In this document: one piece after another, positions 6,321 through 12,144 of the stretch | How the letters are laid out: each line of letters opens with the position of its first letter | Position numbering within the stretch: position 1 is the stretch's first letter | DNA from: an uncultured Moraxellaceae bacterium | GTDB taxonomy: Bacteria > Pseudomonadota > Gammaproteobacteria > Pseudomonadales > Moraxellaceae | Assembly (NCBI GenBank): GCA_937952925.1 | Contig: CALFYA010000433.1 | Coordinates: 1 to 12,144 of the forward strand | Reading direction: 5' to 3' | Length of the DNA: 12,144 bases | Position numbers and translations under genes: made by a program | The notes under the pieces: model-generated | The model's database searches: none | Told to the model about the DNA's origin: nothing | Seen by the model: only the letters and a program-made list of their open reading frames with translations

Positions 6321-6348
6321 ATTGTACATACATTTTGTATGCAGTCAA
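6321..6348 (-). promoter_or_regulatory. brnTA promoter with embedded operator
   Basis: On the minus strand TTGACT (6343-6348) and TACAAT (6321-6326), each 5 of 6 to consensus, are separated by 16 nt. The expected start near 6314 gives a leader of about 24 nt to the brnT ATG at 6290. The spacer is almost entirely one perfect inverted repeat (6327-6341), so a bound repressor would occlude RNA polymerase. Confidence 0.75.
6327..6341. promoter_or_regulatory. Probable BrnA operator
   Basis: CATACA (6327-6332) and TGTATG (6336-6341) form a perfect 6-bp inverted repeat around TTT, located between the -35 and -10 of the brnTA promoter. BrnA is a known autorepressor, so this is the most likely binding site. 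That BrnA binds it is inference from position and symmetry. Confidence 0.6.
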
Positions 6349-6588
6349 ATGGATTGTCTATCACAATACATCATGCTGGACATGCATCGTGATGTTTTGA
6401 TCTCCATGCTCTTGTATGAGGTGTGGTTTTGGGGTTTACTTGGCGTGGGGCGGGGCACATAGGATGAAAAATTTCGGTGTAACCATCATGATTTTCTGGG
6501 CTTTTTTTTAACATTCGAATGCCGTTTTCCAATATGAAACATAAGCACAGGTATAGACTGCTTGACCTTCAAAGGTGAAATAAAAGAT
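6349..6588. other. Intergenic region between brnTA promoter and the unknown gene
   Basis: No gene is supported. A G-rich stretch (6431-6455) has three GGGG runs plus a GG. Two short frames, 26 codons from 6382 and about 15 codons from 6464, lack any support. A TATAGA (6551-6556) about 33 nt before the next gene's ATG could serve as a -10, but no good -35 is seen. Confidence 0.4.
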
Positions 6589-7200
6589 ATGACTAACTTC
6601 ATTGAGAAAAACCGCACAGCGATTCGCAAACATCATCTGGAAGAAAATTACATCCAAGATAGCGAAGAAATCATTTTTTCACCAAATCAAAAATGGAGAA
6701 TTATGAAAAGAGCATATAAACAAAATATTGAAGAATACAATTGGATTATTTCAAAATTAGAGATCCATGATGATCATGATAAATTGCGTCAAACAATTTT
6801 TATAGACCATCAACAATTCTTACATAAATTCATCAGCTTAGGCAACACTGATTATTTAATATTCTCAGAAGTGCTTTGCGGCGGAAATAGCACCCTCAAT
6901 TTGGACAGCTTTGAACTCTTTAGCTTTTCAGATGGAAGCAATGGATTTATTTGTGCAGAGTATTATTTCTCGCCAGATCAACAAAGACTAGCTGCATTTG
7001 GTTGCTTCTGGGCTTGCCCATATTTTATCAAAATATTTGACACCACAAATATTGAATGCTTGCCTTGGCCATGTGTGGATGAAATTCATCTCAAGGAAGA
7101 TGGTGAAATAAATGTGGAATGGCTTGCTGACAGAGAAATCCTTTTCAAGGAATTTATGGGCAGCAAGGAAGTGCAAAGTCAAAAAATTGCGATCAAATAA
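6589..7200 (+). CDS. AT-rich gene of unknown function
   Basis: The product is 203 residues from the ATG at 6589, preferred over an in-frame TTG at 6562; AAAGGTGA stands about 10 nt upstream. I do not recognise a named family. It has no signal peptide or membrane helix and is acidic and rich in aromatic residues. Two segments share an FSP-N/D-Q pattern, FSPNQKWR (30-37) and FSPDQQRL (127-134). The second is followed by AAFGCFWACPYFIKIFD, a layout resembling strands of beta-propeller-type repeats (inference). The gene is clearly more AT-rich than the flanking brn and atu genes and uses many A/T-ending codons, suggesting recent transfer. Its position beside a toxin-antitoxin pair supports an accessory origin. 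It could be an orphan immunity-type protein, but nothing here proves it. Confidence 0.7.
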   Translation: MTNFIEKNRTAIRKHHLEENYIQDSEEIIFSPNQKWRIMKRAYKQNIEEYNWIISKLEIHDDHDKLRQTIFIDHQQFLHKFISLGNTDYLIFSEVLCGGNSTLNLDSFELFSFSDGSNGFICAEYYFSPDQQRLAAFGCFWACPYFIKIFDTTNIECLPWPCVDEIHLKEDGEINVEWLADREILFKEFMGSKEVQSQKIAIK

Positions 7201-7270
7201 AATCTAAATTTTTGACATTTAAAAGACTTTTGGTCTCATCTACGCACAGAAAAAGGCTGCTCTCCACCCC

Positions 7271-7888
7271 CTAACCCTTCAACCCCATTTCCAACAACAT
7301 CGCCGCCAACTCATCGAGTGACACTTTGCCCGCAGGGTTATACCACGTCACCGTCCACGAAATAGACCCACCAATCAGCCGCCGCCAAATAAACGGCGTC
7401 TGCGCAATCAAGCCTTCTTGCTGCGCTTGGCGCAACACCCCGAGCCACAGCTCCTCATAATAATCGCGCATCTTGAGCAGTGGCGCTTGCTGCGCGGGCG
7501 TGATCGCATCCCACTCAAACACCAACACTGCCATCGCCGCGCCGGTATCGCCATTGATCGACTCTAGCTCGGCGCGAATCAGATTATGTAGCTGCTGTTT
7601 GGCGGTTTTGCCGGTGCGCACTGCATCTTCCATGCGTTTGATGTTGTAGCGAATCGCCTCCTCCATCACCGCAATCAAAATCGCTTCTTTACTTTTGAAA
7701 TGATGAAACAAACTGCCCGACTGAATCCCCACGATCTGTGCCAGCTCACGCACCGTGGTACGCGCATAACCCTGTTCATGAAACAAGTACGCCGCCGCAC
7801 GCAACACCCGTCCACGCGGGCTGTCATCAAGGCCGCCCATGTGTGGAATATCGTCAAGTTGTTGAATGTCAGCAGTTGCAAGTTGCAC
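7271..7888 (-). CDS. atuR: TetR-family regulator, AtuR-like
   Basis: The 205-residue product has an N-terminal TetR helix-turn-helix (25-70): RGRVLRAAAYLFHEQGYARTT, VRELAQIVGIQSGSLFHHF and KSKEAIL. A helical C-terminal ligand-binding domain follows, including FEWDAITP and the WTVTWYNPAGKVSLDELA segment typical of TetR repressors of acyl-CoA catabolism. The start is taken as GTG at 7888 because AGGA lies 9 nt upstream; the internal ATG at 7840 has no such site and would remove only a non-conserved tail. It is divergent from atuABC, as atuR is in P. aeruginosa, where it represses the cluster until a terpenoid or acyl-CoA inducer is present. The symbol is by context and family, not by a specific diagnostic residue. 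Confidence 0.8.
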   Translation of the reverse strand: MQLATADIQQLDDIPHMGGLDDSPRGRVLRAAAYLFHEQGYARTTVRELAQIVGIQSGSLFHHFKSKEAILIAVMEEAIRYNIKRMEDAVRTGKTAKQQLHNLIRAELESINGDTGAAMAVLVFEWDAITPAQQAPLLKMRDYYEELWLGVLRQAQQEGLIAQTPFIWRRLIGGSISWTVTWYNPAGKVSLDELAAMLLEMGLKG

Positions 7889-7916
7889 AGCACAGCGTCC
7901 TATGGTCGGTGAATCA

Positions 7917-7945
7917 ATGATAAGGCGGCTAGTCTAACGACCGAT
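7917..7945 (-). promoter_or_regulatory. Candidate atuR promoter
   Basis: On the minus strand TATCAT (7917-7922) is a 5-of-6 match to -10, about 29 nt upstream of the GTG. The matching -35 position (7940-7945) is poor, but it falls within the proximal operator candidate, so a bound repressor would cover it. This would give autoregulation. Confidence 0.3.
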
Positions 7946-7948
7946 TAG
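7934..7948. promoter_or_regulatory. Candidate AtuR operator 1
   Basis: CTAACGACCGATTAG is an imperfect palindrome (CTAA...TTAG arms) containing AACGACCG, which recurs in operator 2 exactly 40 bp away. It overlaps the expected -35 of atuR. AtuR of P. aeruginosa is reported to bind two 13-bp inverted repeats in the atuR-atuA gap, which this arrangement recalls. Confidence 0.45.
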
Positions 7949-7968
7949 CAAAAATGCTCACGTCTTGG

Positions 7969-7989
7969 CTGAAAAAACGACCGTTTCAG
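7969..7989. promoter_or_regulatory. Candidate AtuR operator 2
   Basis: Outer arms CTGAAA (7969-7974) and TTTCAG (7984-7989) are perfect inverted repeats. Inside lies AAACGACCGTTT (7975-7986), a palindrome with 5-bp arms and a 2-bp centre. The AAAC-N4-GTTT core resembles the PsrA-type TetR operator motif. It shares AACGACCG with operator 1. Confidence 0.55.
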
Positions 7990-8000
7990 TCAGTCACAAA

Positions 8001-8016
8001 CCAAGCGCTTGCTTGG
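8001..8016 (+). repeat. Inverted repeat CCAAGC-GCTT-GCTTGG upstream of atuA
   Basis: Two perfect 6-bp arms with a 4-nt centre, 38 nt before the atuA ATG. They could form a GC-rich hairpin in the leader or be a third regulator site. The inner CAAGCGCTTG is itself a 10-bp palindrome that also occurs at 5674-5683. No clear -10/-35 pair for atuA was found in this region. Confidence 0.35.
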
Positions 8017-8054
8017 TAATGTTTGTCCCACGATTTGTAGGGTTGAGTCAAGAG

Positions 8055-9863
8055 ATGACCACAGCAACCACCCCAACCGAACAACAACCCCACTCAAAAA
8101 CTGTTCGTATTGGCTGTGCCTCCGGATTTTGGGGCGATACCAACACCGCTGCGTTTCAATTGGTGCATTTTGCCCAGATTGATTATTTGGTCTTCGACTA
8201 TTTGTCTGAAGTGACCATGTCGATCATGGCGAAAGCCAAACAAAAAGATCCAAGCATGGGATACGCCCATGACTTTGTCACACGGGTGATGACGCCGCTG
8301 ATCAAGACGATTGCCGCCAAAAATATCAAGGTGATTAGCAACGCCGGTGGCATCAATCCGCTCGCCTGTCGTGATGCTTTGGTCAAATTGATTGCTTATG
8401 CTGGCCTTGATCTCAAGGTGGTGGCGGTGGTGGGTGATGACCTGACCGACCGCCATGCCGAATTTGCCGATGCTCACGAGATGTTTAGTGGCGAGCCAAT
8501 GCCTGCGCGTGTAGCGAGTATGAATGCCTATTTGGGTGCGCTGCCGATCCAAGCCGCCCTTGATGCTGGTGCTGATATCGTGATCACCGGTCGTGGGGTG
8601 GATTCTGCGGTGACCATTGGCGCACTGATGCACGAATTTGGCTGGGCAGCCGATGATTATGATCGCTTGGCGCAAAGCGCATTGGCAGGTCATATCATCG
8701 AATGCGGTGCACAGTGTACCGGCGGTAATTTTACCGATTGGCACTTGGTCAAAGACGGCTATAGCAATATGGGCTTTCCAATTGTGGAAGTCGAATCCGA
8801 TGGCAGCTTTGTGGTGACCAAGCCACAAGGCACAGGCGGTCTGATCAGTACCGCGACCATCTCTGAGCAGATCGTGTATGAGATCAATGATCCGCAGTCG
8901 TACATCTTGCCCGATGTGATTGTTGATTTGACCCATGTGCAGCTGGAGCAAGTCGGCACAGATCGCGTGCGTGCAACCGGTGCCAAAGGCCGTGCGCCGA
9001 CCAACACCTACAAAGTCAGCGCGACCTATCCCGATGGTCACCGCGTGGTGGTGAGCTTTTTGATCGGTGGGCGTGAAGCCAAAGCCAAAGGCGAAGCGGT
9101 CGCTCAGGCAATTATTAGCAAATGTGAGCGCGTGCTGGCCATGCGTGGTGCGCCGCCATACAGCAGCACGTCCGTTGAAATCTTAGGCACTGAGTCAACC
9201 TATGGCGCACATGCGCGTTATGCCGACAACCGCGAAGTGGTGGTCAAAATCGCGGTGACCCATGTGGTCAGTGAAGCCTGTTTGTTTTTTGCCTCCGAAA
9301 TTGCCCAAGCCGCCACCGGTATGGCACCTGGGATGACGGGGATTGTTGGCGGTCGTCCCAAGCCTTCGCCAGTGGTCAAGCTGTTTTCGTTGTTGGTGGA
9401 CAAATCCAAAGTCAACGTCGAGCTAGACATTGATGGGCAGCGTCATCCGGTTGCGATTCCACACGGTCAAGCGCTTGGCCTGCCTGCACCGGTTGCCGCC
9501 GGTAATACCGCCGTGCACTCTGGCGATGAAATCAGCGTGCCGTTGGTGGATCTGGCCTATGCACGCAGTGGCGACAAAGGCAATCACAGCAATATCGGCG
9601 TGATTGCCCGCAAACCCGAATATCTGCCGTGGATTCGCGCGGCACTGACCGAGTCGGCTGTGGCGGAGTATATGCAGCATGTCTTGAGTCCAGAAAGCGT
9701 GGTCAAACGCTATGAACTGACCGGCCTACACGCGCTCAATTTGATGCTGGAAAACGCTTTGGGCGGCGGCGGGATGGCCAGCCTACGCATCGACCCACAA
9801 GGCAAAGCCTTTGCCCAACAACTACTGGATATGCCGGTTTTGATTCCGGCTGCACTGATCTGA
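8055..9863 (+). CDS. atuA: Acyclic terpene utilization protein AtuA
   Basis: Member of the AtuA family (DUF1446, PF07287), required for growth on citronellol/geraniol in Pseudomonas; its exact reaction is not established. From the ATG at 8055 the product has about 602 residues, family length. The AtuA domain begins KTVRIGCASGFWGDT (15-29) and runs to about residue 455, with the conserved blocks SNAGGINPLACRDAL, GDDLTDR, ADIVITGRGVDSA and GAQCTGGNFTDW. A smaller C-terminal ferredoxin-like AtuA domain spans about 495-600 (VPLVDLAYARSGDKGNHSNIG). An in-frame TTG at 7965 would lie inside the regulatory repeats and is rejected; family members begin just before KTVRIGCASGFWGDT. The protein is cytoplasmic, with no signal peptide. 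It is first gene of the atuABC operon, 12 nt before atuB. Confidence 0.93.
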   Translation: MTTATTPTEQQPHSKTVRIGCASGFWGDTNTAAFQLVHFAQIDYLVFDYLSEVTMSIMAKAKQKDPSMGYAHDFVTRVMTPLIKTIAAKNIKVISNAGGINPLACRDALVKLIAYAGLDLKVVAVVGDDLTDRHAEFADAHEMFSGEPMPARVASMNAYLGALPIQAALDAGADIVITGRGVDSAVTIGALMHEFGWAADDYDRLAQSALAGHIIECGAQCTGGNFTDWHLVKDGYSNMGFPIVEVESDGSFVVTKPQGTGGLISTATISEQIVYEINDPQSYILPDVIVDLTHVQLEQVGTDRVRATGAKGRAPTNTYKVSATYPDGHRVVVSFLIGGREAKAKGEAVAQAIISKCERVLAMRGAPPYSSTSVEILGTESTYGAHARYADNREVVVKIAVTHVVSEACLFFASEIAQAATGMAPGMTGIVGGRPKPSPVVKLFSLLVDKSKVNVELDIDGQRHPVAIPHGQALGLPAPVAAGNTAVHSGDEISVPLVDLAYARSGDKGNHSNIGVIARKPEYLPWIRAALTESAVAEYMQHVLSPESVVKRYELTGLHALNLMLENALGGGGMASLRIDPQGKAFAQQLLDMPVLIPAALI

Positions 9864-9875
9864 TCTGGAGTGTTC

Positions 9876-10763
9876 ATGTCTTATCGTTCTATTTTTCGCG
9901 CCGATGCCTTTGCTGGGCAAGTGATCATCGTCACCGGTGGCGGCTCTGGCATTGGTCGTTGTACCGCGCATGAACTCGCCGCGCTTGGTGCGCAAGTGGT
10001 GATTACCGGTCGCAAAATTGAAAAGCTCGACAAAGTGATTGGCGAGATCAGCACAGATGGCGGCAAGGTCAAAGGCTTGGTCTGTGACATCCGCGATGAA
10101 GAGCAGGTCAAAGCCACCATCGCTGCGGTGATCAGCGAATTTGGCAAAATTGATGGGTTGGTCAACAACGCCGGTGGACAATTCCCTGCCGCACTTGAAA
10201 CCATTTCGATTAATGGCTTTGATGCGGTGATCCGCAACAACCTGCACGGCACATTTTTGATGATGCGTGAAGCCTACAATCAATGGATGGCCAAGCACGG
10301 CGGCAGCATCGTCAATATGACCGCCGATATGTGGGGCGGCATGCCCGGTATGGGGCATTCGGGCGCGGCACGTTCGGGCGTGGACAACCTGACCAAAACC
10401 GCATCGGTGGAATGGGGCAAGTCTGGCGTGCGGGTCAATGCGGTATCACCCGGTTGGATCATGTCGTCGGGCATGGACACCTACAGCGGTGACTTTGCCA
10501 AATTTATCATCCCAAGCCTTGCCGGTAATGTGCCGCTTAAACGGATGGGCACCGAATCGGAAGTGTCTTCGGCAATTTGTTATTTACTGTCGGAAGCGGC
10601 AGCGTTTGTGTCGGGCGTGACCTTGCGCATCGACGGTGCAGCGTCGCAAGGCACACGGATGTATCCGCTTGGTGACGCGCAAAACAGTGAATCCTACAAC
10701 GGCTTTCACCGCGCCTTTATTCCTGATGTTCTCAAAACCACCGCCACGGACGATCCATCATGA
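9876..10763 (+). CDS. atuB: Short-chain dehydrogenase/reductase AtuB-like
   Basis: SDR-family NAD(P)-dependent oxidoreductase of 295 residues, in the second position of the atu cluster, where P. aeruginosa has AtuB. Visible motifs are the Rossmann TGGGSGIG (20-27), CDIRD (70-74) and NNAGG (97-101). The usual YxxxK active site is replaced: GMGHSGAARSGVDNLTK (158-174) places Ser162 and Arg166 where Tyr and Lys stand, as in relatives of 2,4-dienoyl-CoA reductases, in which that Tyr is also absent. This suggests an acyl-CoA or enoyl-CoA substrate rather than a simple alcohol (inference). The ATG at 9876 has GGAG 5 nt upstream; an in-frame GTG 6 nt earlier is less likely. The stop overlaps the atuC start (ATGA), indicating translational coupling. 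Confidence 0.88.
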   Translation: MSYRSIFRADAFAGQVIIVTGGGSGIGRCTAHELAALGAQVVITGRKIEKLDKVIGEISTDGGKVKGLVCDIRDEEQVKATIAAVISEFGKIDGLVNNAGGQFPAALETISINGFDAVIRNNLHGTFLMMREAYNQWMAKHGGSIVNMTADMWGGMPGMGHSGAARSGVDNLTKTASVEWGKSGVRVNAVSPGWIMSSGMDTYSGDFAKFIIPSLAGNVPLKRMGTESEVSSAICYLLSEAAAFVSGVTLRIDGAASQGTRMYPLGDAQNSESYNGFHRAFIPDVLKTTATDDPS

Positions 10764-12144
10764 GCATCTTGACCAGCACGCTTGATCCCAATAGCGAGAG
10801 CTTCAGCAGCAATCGCCGCGCAATGGAAGATGCCATCGCCCAAATGCGCGCCGTCCAGCAAAAGGTGATCGACAAATCTTTTGAAGCCAAGCCGAAATTT
10901 GCCAAGCGCGGCAAAATCGTGCCGCATGAGCGCATCCAATTGTTGCTCGATGCTGGCTCACCGTTTGTCGAGCTGCTTGGCTTGATTGGTTATCAGATGT
11001 TTGATGACAAAGACGGCTCAGATGCTGGCGGTGGCGTCATTTCTGGTATTGGTTTTGTGGGTGGTGTGCGCTGTTTGATCAGTGCCAGCAATAGCGCGAT
11101 CAAAGGCGGCACCATGTCACCGATGGGCGTGCAAAAGACCATCCGTTTGCAAGAAATCGCGCTTGAAAACAAACTGCCGGTAATCACCCTGACCGAAAGC
11201 GGTGGGGCAAACCTCAACTATGCCGCTGAAGTGTTTATCTTGGGTGGACGTACCTTTGCCAACCAAGCACGCTTGTCTGCGGCAGGCATTCCACAAATCT
11301 CGGTGGTGCATGGCAACGCGACTGCTGGCGGTGCGTATCAACCAGGCTTGTCTGATTATGTGATTGCGGTGCGTAAGCAAACCGAGATGTTTTTGGCAGG
11401 CCCTCCGCTGTTGCGTGCAGCGACGGGTGAAATCGCCAAGAGCGAAGATCTGGGCGGCGCAGAAATGCACGCGCAAATTGCGGGCACTGCTGAATATCTG
11501 GCTGAAAACGACGAAGACGGCATCCGTGTGGCGCGTGATGTGGTGTCGATGCTCAACTGGCGTGAGCAAACCGTCGATACGCCCAAGCACTATGCAGAGC
11601 CGCGTTATCCCATCGACGATGTATTGGGCTTGATCCCAGCCGATCCCAAACAGCCGTTTGACATGAAAGAAGTGATCGCCCGCTTGGTCGATGACTCGGA
11701 CTTTTTGGAATTTAAAAACGAATACGACCCGCTCACCGTGTGTGGCTGGGCGCGGATTGGCAGCTATGTGGTGGGCATTATCACCAACAATGGCCCAATC
11801 ACCCCACAAGGCGCGACCAAAACCGCACAGTTCATCCAACTGTGTGAGCAAAGCAATCGCCCCTTGCTGTTTTTGCACAACACCACCGGCTTTATTGTCG
11901 GCACCGACGCTGAGCAAAACGGCATCGTCAAACATGGCTCCAAACTAATCCAAGCCGTCGCCAATACCAAAGTCCCCAAAATCTCGATTGTAGTCGGTGG
12001 CTCGTATGGCGCGGGCAACTATGCGATGTGCGGTCGGGGTCTGACCCCACGCTTTATCTTTGCATGGCCGAACTCACGCACGGCGGTAATGGGCGGCGCA
12101 CAAGCCGGCAAGGTGCTGCGTATCGTGACCGAAGAAAAGCAGCG
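10760..12144 (+). CDS. atuC: Acyl-CoA carboxylase carboxyltransferase (beta) subunit, AtuC-like, 3' end outside window
   Basis: Carboxyltransferase of a biotin-dependent acyl-CoA carboxylase. By gene order it is the geranyl-CoA carboxylase beta subunit AtuC, which moves carboxyl from biotin to geranyl/citronellyl-type CoA. The open frame gives 461 codons without a stop at the window edge; the family is about 535-540 residues, so some 75 are missing. It starts MSILTSTLDPNSESF and shows SDAGGGVISGIGFVGGVRC, SNSAIKGGTMSPMGVQKTIR, the TESGGANLNYAAEVF block, SVVHGNATAGGAYQPGLSDY, the AGPPLLRAATGE motif and the second-half motif GPITPQGATKTAQFIQLC. The ATG overlaps the atuB stop by 4 nt. The methylcrotonyl-CoA subunit LiuB is the main alternative, since the two families are close; context favours AtuC. 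Confidence 0.88.
   Translation, partial: MSILTSTLDPNSESFSSNRRAMEDAIAQMRAVQQKVIDKSFEAKPKFAKRGKIVPHERIQLLLDAGSPFVELLGLIGYQMFDDKDGSDAGGGVISGIGFVGGVRCLISASNSAIKGGTMSPMGVQKTIRLQEIALENKLPVITLTESGGANLNYAAEVFILGGRTFANQARLSAAGIPQISVVHGNATAGGAYQPGLSDYVIAVRKQTEMFLAGPPLLRAATGEIAKSEDLGGAEMHAQIAGTAEYLAENDEDGIRVARDVVSMLNWREQTVDTPKHYAEPRYPIDDVLGLIPADPKQPFDMKEVIARLVDDSDFLEFKNEYDPLTVCGWARIGSYVVGIITNNGPITPQGATKTAQFIQLCEQSNRPLLFLHNTTGFIVGTDAEQNGIVKHGSKLIQAVANTKVPKISIVVGGSYGAGNYAMCGRGLTPRFIFAWPNSRTAVMGGAQAGKVLRIVTEEKQ

Noticed and set aside
6382..6462. 26-codon hydrophobic frame and a 15-codon frame from 6464
   Set aside because: Too short, no ribosome binding site of note, G-rich DNA; no support for coding.
7224..7236. 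Weak hairpin AGAC-N5-GTCT as a terminator between the unknown gene and atuR
   Set aside because: Only a 4-bp stem; not distinguishable from chance despite T-rich flanks.
7965..8054. 30-residue N-terminal extension of atuA from TTG at 7965
   Set aside because: It would overlap the operator-like repeats, uses a rare start and is not part of the family N-terminus; ATG at 8055 fits better.
8094..9041. Long minus-strand frame of 315 codons inside atuA
   Set aside because: Lies fully antisense to the well supported atuA coding sequence; His/Ile/Gly-rich translation typical of an antisense frame in a GC-moderate gene.
11117..11935. Minus-strand frame of 272 codons within atuC
   Set aside because: Antisense shadow of the carboxyltransferase gene, whose own frame is open to the window end and carries all family motifs.

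Overview
The window looks like chromosomal DNA of a gammaproteobacterium, most likely a member of the Moraxellaceae (Acinetobacter relatives). This is inferred from an AdeT1/2-type solute-binding protein and a FilA-like secreted protein, both typical of that group, next to an earP-efp pair and an atu-type terpene/branched-acyl catabolic cluster. Base composition is moderate, except for an AT-rich intergenic stretch around 3180-3500 and one AT-rich gene at 6589-7200. I saw no rRNA, tRNA, CRISPR array, insertion sequence or phage gene.

Left part (60-1856, minus strand): earP followed by efp. This is a translation-factor operon in which EarP is expected to rhamnosylate Arg32 of EF-P, and the target arginine is present. 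A possible unannotated 50-codon gene (1932-2084, plus) lies between earP and an AdeT1/2-like periplasmic binding protein (2122-3126, minus).

Middle part (3127-5614): a 412-base AT-rich divergent intergenic region carries a CRP/Vfr-like palindrome, candidate promoters on both strands and a small hairpin beside the ribosome binding site of the downstream gene. It is followed by a 428-residue secreted FilA-like protein, a textbook intrinsic terminator (4846-4876), and a convergent Spo0M-family (arrestin-fold) gene.

Accessory patch (5735-7200): a type II BrnT/BrnA toxin-antitoxin operon, whose promoter contains a perfect inverted repeat exactly filling the -35/-10 spacer, and an AT-rich gene of unknown function that looks transferred.

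Right part (7271-12144): a TetR-family regulator (AtuR-like) diverges from atuA-atuB-atuC, in the same gene order as the acyclic terpene utilization cluster of Pseudomonas aeruginosa. The genes are tightly packed (12-nt gap, then a 4-nt ATGA overlap), so they are almost certainly one operon. The atuC reading frame runs off the right edge, and the rest of the pathway (acyl-CoA dehydrogenase, biotin-carrying subunit, hydratase) would be expected just beyond. The regulator-atuA gap holds two related palindromic sites 40 bp apart that are good operator candidates.
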